Shown here: positions 1 to 10,435 of the stretch, piece after piece
How the letters are laid out: each line of letters starts with the position of its first letter
Position numbering within the stretch: position 1 is the first letter of the stretch
Assembly (NCBI GenBank): GCA_015657535.1
Contig: JADHZB010000522.1
Location: forward strand, 453 to 64,452
DNA: 64,000 nt
Reading direction: 5' to 3'
Origin: Nephromyces sp. MM_2019
Lineage: Eukaryota > Apicomplexa > Aconoidasida > Nephromycida
Translations under genes and position numbers: made by a program
The notes under the pieces: generated by a model
Database searches by the model: none
The model's input: only the letters and a program-made list of their open reading frames with translations
Told to the model about the DNA's origin: nothing

Positions 1-120
1 TTGTGGCAGCAGTTGTAGCAGCACTTGTGGCAGCAGTTGTAGCAGCACTTGTGGCAGCAGTTGTAGCAGCACTTGTGGCAGCAGTTGTAGCAGCACTTGT
101 AGCAGCAGTTGTAGTTGTGG
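1..120 (-). repeat. 24-nt tandem repeats coding an Ala/Thr octapeptide
   Basis: About four near-perfect copies of a 24-nt unit (read on the minus strand GCTGCTACAACTGCTGCCAC plus AAGT) reach the left window edge. Each copy codes A-A-T-T-A-A-T-S inside the last visible exon of the secreted protein. The 24-nt period keeps the frame, so copy number can change without frameshift. The true copy number cannot be seen because the array is cut by the edge. Confidence 0.9.
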
Positions 121-1332
121 TAGCAGTGGTAGTAGTGGTTGTCTGAAACATAGCCTAAGAAAAATTCATTATAATTAATAGTTTATAGCTATTTTGTTAT
201 TGAGACTAACTTGCAATTTGGTAAAGAAAACTCCGAAAAACTCGGGCTCTTTCTCTGAATTTTTCGTGTTTTGTTTTGCTACAGAATTAGACTCATTTTC
301 CTGTACTCCCATAGCGAATTTAATAAAGTCTTCAACAATTTCCACTGGCGTGTCTATTTTTACAGCGTTTTTAAATGTGTCAGCTACTGTTTTCATAGGG
401 TATCCGTTTTTGACCATATTGAATGCTTCAGCTAATGGTGAATTTACTTTATTTGATACTAAATTTCTCGTTAATGCTCTTCTTAGTGTAGCCGGAGTTG
501 TTGTTGATGTGCTACTACTGGTAGTTGTACTGCTACTCGTCGTTGTCCAGAATTTCATCATTGGGAACATAGCCTATAAAATATCACATTTCTTTTAAAC
601 TATTTTCTAGTATTTAAATATTCATCATTTACTTCCAATTTTGTCCAAAATGTTTGCATGAAAGAGTTTTCAGCAAATGTTGCTGCCATTGATTTATTTG
701 CAGCAAAATCAAAACCAAAGGGATTTGATGCATTTTCCGTAAACTTGAACATATTTTCCAATACAATTTCAGGCTTGACTTCTTTGTAATTTTCAAAAAA
801 ACTAGAAATCTGCTCTTTTGCTTCTTCTGCTACACCTTTTTGAAATACTTCTGAGATAAAATTGCTAAAATCGTCCAAGATTCTTTGATTTTCAACAATT
901 CTTTTGCTCTCATTATTTGATCCTTTTTCTATTGAGAGAATCTAAAAAAAAATTAAATATATTAATAAATTTTTATAAACCCATGTAATTTACTAACTTT
1001 AACATTTTCCAATATCTCGTTTAAAGTCGATTCTATCCTGAAATCTGAAGATTTGAATCAAATTTAAACTATTAATATCTAGAAATCTTTAAAAAGCTTT
1101 ACTTGGATGCAACTTGGCAAGTGTAGATTCATTAACACTACTAGGCACATTTTGATCCAATAACCCTGGAGATGTTTTGGCTAAATGGGATTCCTCCTCA
1201 GTGTTATCAGCTGTAAAATAGTTATTTAATTTTTAAATTTTTTCAAACATTACATTATTGCTTACCCAAGCTATTAGCTGCACTATATAATATGGCTAAT
1301 ATGAAAATTATCCAGCCCAATCTTATTTTCAT
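1..1332 (-). CDS. secreted Thr/Ala/Ser-rich repeat protein, modular exons (5'-complete, 3' end off window)
   Basis: Exons: 1332-1266, 1210-1103, 1044-998, 941-633, 573-211, 154-<1; every phase joins in frame and the introns are 49-60 nt. The start is the ATG at 1332, which opens a signal peptide (MKIRLGWIIFILAILYSAA), so the protein should enter the secretory pathway. Exon 4 and exon 5 both end in T-K-L-E/Q at a phase-0 donor, and exons 5 and 6 both begin A-M-F, so the downstream part is built of exchangeable exon modules. Exon 5 has a Thr/Ser run and then a helical segment; exon 6 goes straight into a 24-nt repeat array coding A-A-T-T-A-A-T-S. About 349 residues are visible. The look is mucin-like, with many possible O-glycosylation sites, but no known family was recognised. 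The product could be a surface, cyst-wall or secreted protein; that is inference. Confidence 0.75.
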
Positions 1333-2328
1333 CTTGTTTTTTCACTAATAATTTTTTTGTTTTAGATAAGAAATTTAAAATTTTCAATAAGTCAATTTTT
1401 TATATATTTATTTGGTCAATTAATTTATTCAAGAAACTTGATTTATTGTGAATTAAATGGTTCATATCATTTCCAATTTTTAATCATTAAATTAAACCCC
1501 TGTGGAAATCTTACCCCTAGTTACATTGTGGAAGCATTAAGTCAGCAAAGACATGCTTATTAAAAGAAGACAATTACTGGATTGTATTATAAATTCTTAG
1601 ACTACCGTCTTTAGAGCTTATTATTAAAGACCAAAAAGTTTTAAAATTTTCTCATCAACCATGTTATTTTTTCAAGACTTTGTAAATCTTTAGATCAATG
1701 TCCTTATTCCAATAGCTCTATTTTAAAATCTTTCTCAGAGACTTTCTTTAATTGCTATAATCATGAAAAGTTTTAAAATGCTATTTGATGTAAACTAATT
1801 GATTAATCCTATTTTCCTTGCTTTTATACCCCAATTAACTTTCATGAGGATGAACTGCATGCAAGTAATAAAAAAAAATCGATTACTATTATCAAAACTG
1901 TCTAAAATACATTCTATTCATTTGGATACAAAATTGATCCAACTAACATAAGACTATGAAATTAGAATTTTGAGTTCGTTTGTCCCAAAATTAAAAGTTA
2001 AACTGATAGTTTTATTTTTTCTATTTCTTTATGTAATAAAGGATTGCCCAAATACAAATTGAAAAGTGGTAATTTTTTTTAATTTGTAAAGTGTCAATCT
2101 TTCTCATTGTGGGTCAACTATTCTATGAAATTTTTCAGTAAATGAAAATTAAAACAGAAGCCGTTTGATTACAAGTTGTGTTATACTCAATTTTAAAGGC
2201 TCAGCTATTGGTACAAAAAAAAAAGTCTGCTTTTCATTTTAAACAAGTGTTTTTTAAATTGAATAATCAATTGGAACACGTTATAGTGTCATTCGTTCTT
2301 GGTATAATTTATATTTATTAATTTGATA
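1333..2328. other. intergenic, about 1.0 kb
   Basis: This AT-rich stretch lies between the start of the secreted repeat protein and the 3' end of the Ku gene, both on the minus strand. No open exon with splice signals was seen on either strand. It should hold the promoter of the secreted protein and the 3' UTR of Ku. Confidence 0.6.
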
Positions 2329-3776
2329 TTATTTAGCATTCCCGATATAATTCTGCCGTAAGTACTTGAAAAGTTGTAAATTGAATGTAGAAGATCTTAA
2401 CGGAAAATCACTTGCTCCATAGCTATATACCGAATAATTCAATTTCTCGGGTTTGAGAGTCATCGTTTTTATTATTTTTTTAGTTTCTTCAAGCTGTTCT
2501 GAAGTTATTTGTGGTAAGGAAAAGGAATAATATGGTCGAAAATCTTCATTGAATGGTAGATAAACCATGACTAGAGAATGATTAGAGGCGTGATCAGGGT
2601 GGGGGAAAAGGGCCACTTGTCTTGGGTGAGAGTTACGTCTCCAAATATATCTACAGATTATAGCCCCTTGAGTTTGCTTTAAGCTTGTTACAATCGACTT
2701 GATCATATGCTCACTGAAACTATCACCAAACAGAGGGTGTACATAACTAGCTTTATCGAGTACTAATTCTCTTTTAAGCTGTGATAATGATATGGTACAG
2801 ATAAGTTTGAGACAGGGTAGTTCTGAGGTATTCTCTAGCCTGTCAGCTTCCTTAGAAGGAATCATCATACCCCCATACTCAAAAGATTTTACAGGGTATG
2901 AGTAAGAATATTTTATGTCAGCCTTGTTTCCAATAAATGATAAAGATCTGATTATTTTACCCAAGCATTTTCTTGATAATTCTTGTCGGATTCCAAAGGA
3001 TTTAATACCCAAAGTGTTTGTTGTAATTGGTGAAATTTGAATGGGTATCTTAAGGTGTTTTCCAATAACTAAACAATTGTGCTTTCTGTGTGAGGAAAAA
3101 GATATTCCAGGCTGTAAGATAATTGGGTTATGGTCATGTTTTGGATTGATTATACTTATAAAAGTGTTGTTACAAGCAGATAAACTTTTTATATTATAGC
3201 TGTTGCATTGTTGCAATAAATCTTGATTAGTAGAGATAAAAAAAAGTTTAAGAACAATTTTATTTGCTAGTAGCTGATCAGCTATTAGGTGGAAATCTTT
3301 TGCATTCAAATATGAGTTCTCTAATGAAGTAAAATAAAATATTGATGACTGGGTCTGCAAATAAATGTCATGTTTTTCTATTTCAGGTTTATGAAATAAA
3401 TCTCATAACTCACTTTTGGTGCAGGGTTCATATCTATTAGTTTATATAGGGCTATTATTATTGCCAGTTTCCAGTCATTACTTCCAGTCGAGAATTCTGT
3501 GTTATAAATAGACTCAACTAAGTTATTAAATTTGAGGAGTTCAATTGGGCAAGCTAAAGTGAATTCAGAAAAATTCTCCAATGTATCAGAATGATGTATT
3601 CCATCAGAAAAGAGTAGTCCAAGCTTAAGGGATGGTTTGAAAAGCATAGATTGTCTTATGAAATCAAGGATCACAATTTTTAGTAGTTCAAAGTTTTCAG
3701 TGAGGTAGCTAAAATCAAACTTATTTTGTTTATTTATTGTTCGGTTAAATATCACTATTCCAATTTCGTTTTCCAT
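2329..3776 (-). CDS. Ku-type DNA-end-binding protein (Ku80-like)
   Basis: Two exons, 3776-3414 and 3354-2329, are joined at a phase-0 GTGAGT donor and a TTTGCAG acceptor, giving 462 residues. Residues 1 to about 210 read as the N-terminal von Willebrand A-like domain of Ku. The rest matches the Ku beta-barrel core: a K-S-F-x-Y-G-G/IPSKEADR stretch, an AIICRYIWRRNSHPRQVALFP segment (one of the clearest Ku matches, A-I-V-R-Y...P-x-V-x-x-L-x-P) and YLPFNEDFRPYYSF, which is closest to the LPF-x-EDLRQY-x-F motif of Ku80. Ku heterodimers encircle broken DNA ends and start non-homologous end joining. The C-terminal arm is short and there is no Ku80 DNA-PKcs-binding region or Ku70 SAP domain. Ku70 cannot be excluded from sequence alone. 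The partner subunit is not in the window. Confidence 0.85.
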
Positions 3777-5739
3777 TTTATATTAGCATGTTTAATCATT
3801 AAATTTTTTAGTTATCATAGTTAAAACGATGTAATAGCTTATAGTGGATTATTCGTAATCAATTGTAGTTTGTTGCTTCAAAGTTTCAAATAAAGGGGCA
3901 TTCATAAGTTAAGTGATATTAGTTATAGTTTTTGAGATATAGATGAGAATGATTATTCGGTGGCTTAACAACTTTGTGGTTGTTTAACCTCAAGGTTCAA
4001 ATTTATTAGATTACTAATCCATAATATATCTATACTTACTAACGAATAGAGAATAGAAAAAAATTTAGTAGTTTAACTTTTAAGAGAGTAAGTGAAAGTT
4101 TTTCCAAGTTGTTTTTATAGTACTTGAATTAAAAGAAGTCCCATATTAAAGAGGTGAAATGACACCTCAATTAAATTCACTTGCTAGTTTAAAATATTTC
4201 AAACCCATTGGCTAGAATTTAAACAATGCCCTGGTGGCTATAAGAAATATCTCAACCATACGTTTGTGCCACCAGCTTGGATATAGAGTCCAAAAATAGT
4301 GGTTACGCCGGGCCACAAGCTTTTTAAACTAAATAAAAAGTTTTCGGAATGGCTGTTTAATACAGCCTGGCAATTTATTATTGCAACGGTATCGAGTTTT
4401 AACTTACAATAGATTTCTTAAATTTCCCTAGGTTGAATAGAGGATATTTTTATGTCTCCCAAAATAGACTTATTAGATTTAATCTGCATCTTATTTGAGG
4501 ATTATATGAAAAACACCTAATATGCTTCAGAAATGTGAGATTTAAAAATTTGATGATATATGTTCTGAATTCTAAATAATAACTACTAATATCAATTTGC
4601 AATATGTGAAAATGTAGCAAATTATTATAAACAAACTTTATCTACCTAGCTTCATGATATTTAAATTCAATTTAGAAAATGCAACAAATAGTCTTGGCAC
4701 ATTGTACTCGTTAGATAGGTTGAATTAAGCACTAAAACATCAGTTTCAACCTAAAAGTAATAAAGAATCAAGGGATCAAATAACAAGAGCTTTTGACCAT
4801 AAGATATTTACATTATGGCCTTGTTAGCTCTTTCAGGCACTTGAAAGCCTTGTTTAGAATAGTATTGCAATTTTTTTTACTCATTTCAGAAAAAAGAATA
4901 AAAATAAAGGTGCTTTTTTCAAGCAATTAGATAATATTCCTTTGCTTGACACTAGAGTACTCAATAAAACGTGCTGATAAAAAAAAGTTTTGTTCACTTG
5001 AAGTATATATTATATTTACAATTTTGAGTGTATCTGCGAGCTAAAACACATGCACATGATAGTTCAGTTTTTATTTATATAGATTACAAATAAAAATCTA
5101 GCATTGTATTTTTGGGCCAACTTTGTCATTCGTATGACAAGTGAAGCGTCCCTTATTTATAAATTCGAGTTTTCTTCAACAGTTATGACATTTTCTAATG
5201 ATAAGTTAAGCTTTCAAGAAACTAATCTCATCTATATTATTTTCATCAACTAAAAGATTCTTTTAGTCTTTAATTCTAAATCTGACAATCCCAAAGTAAA
5301 TTTTTATCAATTTTTAATCTTCTTCACCTTAACAAATGTGTAAATTATATTATAACTGATATCATTCCTATTGAAAACTTAATGTAAAATTGAGGTTTTT
5401 TTGTGATATTCGCTTTAATAAATCGATTAAGGCTATTTTGTATTTAGATTTACAGATCTTATTAATTTAATCCTCTTTACCAATAAAAGTCTATTTTACA
5501 CATATATTAAAGTAGATATAAACAAACTAAGAAATATTTTTAAATATTCGAATTTTAGCAATTTGAAATTTTCGGTTATTGACTACTGGATATTATGTAG
5601 ATCATAAAGATATTACTTTTTTTCAGGTACTAAAGTACTAGCTCAGTTTAAAGATAGATCTCACGGTTTTGTTAAAGAAAATCTTTTTAGAAATGACGAT
5701 ATTTGAGAGAGTTTTTATCAACTGCTAAAAACTTTAAAA
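3777..5739. other. intergenic between divergent genes
   Basis: Almost 2 kb of AT-rich DNA separates the Ku gene (-) from the 12-exon gene (+). No coding exon was recognised. The one feature that stands out is the cluster of inverted repeats at 4231-4367, listed separately. A further short hairpin with TTGTCAT/ATGACAA arms surrounds about 5125-5142. Confidence 0.6.
4231..4367. other. cluster of three inverted repeats, possible structured RNA
   Basis: Three stem candidates follow each other in a locally GC-richer patch: CTGGTGGC (4231-4238) with GCCACCAG (4268-4275), a perfect 8-bp stem; GCTT/AAGC (4275-4278 with 4317-4320) enclosing GTGG/CCAC (4299-4302 with 4313-4316); and GGCTGT (4351-4356) with ACAGCC (4362-4367), a 6-bp stem with a 5-nt loop. 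No conserved motif of U1, U2, U4, U5, U6, 5S, SRP or RNase P RNA was recognised, and the strand is unknown. It may be an unrecognised ncRNA or simply a chance cluster. Confidence 0.35.
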
Positions 5740-8143
5740 ATGCGCAAAAATAATAAGAAGGTTCAAACAATTAGCAAGTGGTCAATATACGGCCATAATA
5801 TGCACGATGATGGTAGTTATTTTTACTCAGGTCAACAAATAAATACGAAACCCAATACGAATATAGTTATGAAAAATCGAAAATGTGGTGAAGATACAAA
5901 TAATAATTTCACAGATAGTGATAAGAATTCTGATAATGATGAATCAAATTTTGAAAATATTGCAACTCAACAGCTAAGAACAAAAGGAAAACAGCTTGAT
6001 AAAAACTCAAAAACAAAAAGGAATAATTATAGCCAATCTTCTGTGACTAATAGTGAATGTAACAAAGGAGCTTCAGACTCAGTCGAAGATTACAGTTTTT
6101 GTTCTGATGAACCAATGTCATTAAAAATGATGGACGAAACACATAAAGGAACAAAAAATGACAGTTCTAGAAACAAAAATTTCCCCGAAACACAAGGGTT
6201 TACAGAGGGGTTTACATATATAGAAACTAGTGTTAAAGAGAAATTACTAGACACAAAAGTAGAAATAAAAGATGAAATTGAACAAATGATCAATGTGAGA
6301 CATTTTTTCTAACTAGAAAAGCTTTTCAAAATTTAATTCATTAATTTAGAATATGGCTAACATGATTCAAAATGAAATCCTGAGCCTGAAAGAAATAAAA
6401 GCTTCAGAGTACTTAAATGTTATACAGAGTGAGTTAAAACCAATAAACGAGAAGCTCATGAAAATGGAGGTTAAAAGTTTTTGAGTTACCTTATTTACAA
6501 ATAATAAATGACAACTAAAGCTGTTTTTTCTTAAGGAGTCTATTCACAATAAATCTAACTTAAGCCAAAAAGAATTCATAGCAAATGATAATGAGGTAAA
6601 AATTTACTTAGTGTGACTAAATATATACCATCATAGCTTTCTATTCTTGTTCTCGTCTTGTTGATAAAAATAAAATAAATTGCCTAATTCCAGATTAAAT
6701 CTAAGCCACCTATGACGGAAAAAAAAGCTTGTGGTGAGGTTTTAGTTATCGATAATAATAATATTTTTCATATTATATTAGGCTTAAACATAATGCAGAA
6801 GATTACTTTGATTGCCATGGAGCTAAGCTAGAGCCTAGCATTAAAGAGGTAAGACGATTCAAAATTGTGAGAAAAGCAGATGCAAACATTTGTGTTAAGT
6901 AAATAAAATACTAATAGTTACCCCATGTAATACTATTTACAATGAGAAATAACTACGGTATACACTTTAAAATAGAAAATTGTTGGCCAAATAAAGAATC
7001 AACACTCCCCCGAGCTCAATAAATCCATTCAAAATATTATATTCGAAGCTCAAAGGTTAAGCCTAGTTTTAAGTAGTGGCAAAAAAATTTTATAAATGCA
7101 AAATTTATTAAGAAAAATTATTTCTATATACATAAATAAAAGTTTAGAATCTTTAAAATTCGTGCTATTCTTTCAGGAATTTATTGAGCAAGGTGAGGAT
7201 GCCCATAAGTTTGCGTGAAATAAAGAAAAGTGAATGTGATCATTTAGGTATTAGTCTGAAGAATGGTAATAATCCTTTTGCTTTGTTTATACTATAGATA
7301 TTAAAAATCTATGGCTAAATGTTAAATTAAATGCAAAGAAATCTAGTATTCTGTAGATTTATAGTGCTTTTTTGCTTATTTTGAATATTGCAGTCAATTC
7401 AATCAAAACTAATGGAAAGCTGTACCCAAATGAGATTAACAATTTGAAACGAGCTTATTATCCTAATTGTGTTATGAATATGGATTTTAAAACGAAAAAT
7501 TGTAAGAGTTTGTAATAAAAATTGTTAATAGATAATTAATTGTAAGAAACTTAAGTTCAATAATTTATCTAGTTGAGCGTCATGACCAATACCCAAAAAG
7601 GAAAGATGATCAACTAAAAGTAACTAGTTTCTCTAATTCATATCCCATGCAACAAGCAATTTATTTTGATAATTAGGCTTATGAAATGTCAAAGAAATCA
7701 ACTCAGTCCCAGCAATTATTCAAGAAAATGGTAAGTCACTCAAGCACCTAAAACTTTCTAAAATCAAAGCTTTAAAATGCCTGATAAGCTCATGTATCTT
7801 TTAACACCTAAAATCAAGTATAATATAGATCCATAAAAGCATGCTATGTGGTATTTGTTGTTTAATCTACCTTGTTGGCAGGAGCCAGGCATAAAGACAG
7901 CCATAATAGAGCAGAACTACAGCACACTAGATAAAAAAGTTAACTCTCAAAGCTTAGCCAGGACCTCTAAAAAAAGTGAAAATTATTATACAGACACCAA
8001 TGACCTTCTGTTTTCAAAAAGCAAATTCAATTCCAAGCTTGAAGGTATCGTGTACTAAAATTAAAAAAAATTACTAAAAATGACATTCAATTTTTCAAGC
8101 AGATTTGAGTAAGCAAATAAAAACTCCCAAAACCTCAAGCTAA
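5740..8143 (+). CDS. 12-exon Lys/Asn/Ser-rich protein, unknown function
   Basis: Exons: 5740-6294, 6350-6469, 6536-6595, 6694-6733, 6799-6848, 6976-7055, 7177-7265, 7394-7501, 7573-7619, 7677-7730, 7882-8044, 8103-8143. All join in frame to give 468 residues ending at TAA 8141-8143. The product is hydrophilic, with many N, S, K and D residues and no membrane segment or recognised domain. Residues about 165-245 have the heptad look of a coiled coil (the stretch from VKEKLLDTKVEIKDEIEQM into the second exon). Two exon joins depended on choosing between acceptors (exon 5 at 6799 and exon 7 read through an internal GTGAGG), and only the chosen set keeps the frame. The ATG at 5740 is the first in frame; an upstream exon cannot be excluded. 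No function is proposed. Confidence 0.7.
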
Positions 8144-10435
8144 ATTATGTAAGTTATCAATAATAGAACAAGAGTAAAAAAGTTTTATAAAAATGAAATT
8201 AATAATTTAAAAAATTTCAACGATTAGCTAAGTTTTTGCTAAGATCCTCATATTTGATAGGTAATAAAAATCATAAGTTGCTCAAATCTTAAGTTTATGG
8301 ATATTAATTCTACGAATTGAAGCGCACTGTTCTTATAACTAGTTTGCAATGATTACTGATAATTTACTTATTAGTATCTAAATCGTGCTTCTAGTGTTAG
8401 ATTAGTGATATTTTTAATATTCAATCTAAAATTTTTTAAGAGCATACATAGTATTGAAATAAAAGTATACTTTCCCGCTATAGCCTCTCAACTTTTAATC
8501 GTTTTAGGCAAGTTATGAGTTCAAATTTAAAGATTTTCATTATTAGTCTCATTATGAGTGAAAAATAGTTTCCAGTATTTAATTAGCAAAACAAGCCATT
8601 CAAGGAACTGAATATTAATAAGCTTGAAGTAGATTCTTTTAAATCATAATGACTTAATTTAAAACTAATTTTGAAATTTAATAATACACTTTTAGCGTGA
8701 AATAGAAAACTTAAATATGAGTAGTTATATAAATTATTAAACATAAATCTAAATAATTTCAAGAGTCCAATATGAACCTTTCATAAACATTCCAATTACT
8801 TCCAAAGAAAATTTAAGAGAAAGATTATATTTTTGTTAATAACTTGTTTGGCTCCGAGTTTGACGCTTTTAGCTAAAATATGCCAATCATTGAATTAATA
8901 TAGGGAATGGATTAAAAACCCATCTAGGATTATAAAGTTGAATGGGTTGGATTGCATGTTTTAAGTGTTCCACCAATTTTTTTTATTGTATTCTGAAACT
9001 TTATAAATTTTCTGAAATGTACAAGTTAAAATATCCTAAAATGTTATTTAGATTTTTTGTGTTAATAATATATGATCAAGTCTTTTAGACCCTCAAATTG
9101 ATAGTGAGAGAAGCAGTTTTAGCTCTTACTTATAAAGATAGGGATTTTAATCACAGTTCTAAAACATGTTCTCAACAAAGTGTTACAAAATAGGTTGCTT
9201 GCTTAAATGAGTGTTAATAACAATAGAATAGATACAATTAGTATCAAGATTTTTAATGTTTTACCTGCTGAATTTTGGTGGATTATTTACATTAGCTTTA
9301 ACTACCAAATATTTAATTTAAGTATTCTTTTCAACACAGTAGTATCCTTGGAGTCTTAGCCATCATTAGTTATACTTAGTAAACCACTAGCTTAAAATGG
9401 GATTTATTTCAAGCTTATGCCGAAACAATAAGATTTCTCGTAAATTTTATATATTGCAAAAATATTTCGGTGATACAAATGCCTTAAATTCTCATATAAA
9501 TTCATTTTTGATTTCTTAGAAAAATCAGCTGTGCAATATAGCTAACTTTGAAAAAAATTTTATAAAAAGATTCTATTCCCTTTATTTGATAAATCAATAA
9601 TTTATAGATCAAACTCCTAAATTTATTTTTCTCCTCGTGTGATTAAAAATCTAGTTGCTAAGTTTAAATGCTCCTGGAATCTTGGACAAATCTTTTGTTG
9701 AAAGTATTATTATAACAATAAACTCAGGTTACTATATCTGGAGATATTAGAATCGTTGTGAATGCAAACAATATTAGCATAAGCATTTGTTTGAAAAGGA
9801 TAACGGGCTCTAGGTGCCCTTTCAAACCATGGGTAACAGCAATTAGCTACTTAGATCTTAACTTGTTTAGTACTCTATTTAGAGTTTTAGCTCTACATTA
9901 ATCACGCTAAAGGCTTTAAATAGATTCTGTCTTTATCCTTTGCATCCTAGAGCTATGTGAGAAGTTTTGTTGTGTAAACTCTCAAAGCTACATCCTTGGT
10001 AAATGCATAAAGGGTGTCAAATCCCAGTACAGTAAATACATTGTGAAGGTGGTCAAAATTTTGTTAGCGTTTAAACTTGTTAACACCCAAACTACATCTA
10101 GAACTTGCTAGCTATTTAAATATGAGTGATAAAATGCTCTTAAATAAATTTGACAATAGCTAAGTTCTAATTTACACCTCTTTTGCTAGAAAATGCTAGC
10201 ACTAACAGATAGCTAACTCACTTTCTTTACTTGCTTTTATAATGCTATCAAAACTAGAGCCAAAATTTACTTGTCCAAAAAAAAAGGATTTAATATTCAA
10301 CAACATTTTTATAACTACACATTGAATGTATTAAAACTCGTTCTTTTATGATCTTGTATCGAGAACTAAGCCATTTTCTTTTGATTAAATATTAACTAGG
10401 ACCTCTTGACGCCTTAAAACAATTAAGATAAGGAG
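8144..10435. other. intergenic, about 2.3 kb
   Basis: AT-rich DNA dense in stops on all frames. Several short inverted repeats occur, such as TGCTAG/CTAGCA near 10185-10203 and GGGC/GCCC near 9806-9820. None has a recognisable RNA family signature. The stretch should contain the promoter of UTP21. Confidence 0.55.

Noticed and set aside
194..598. 134-codon plus-strand open frame
   Set aside because: It is antisense to exon 5 of the secreted protein; the runs of Val and Leu are the reverse complement of Thr/Ser codons, and the minus strand has matching splice sites and exon edges.
9800..10203. Short inverted repeats upstream of UTP21
   Set aside because: Stems of 4 to 6 bp are frequent by chance at this composition and show no clustering comparable to 4231-4367.
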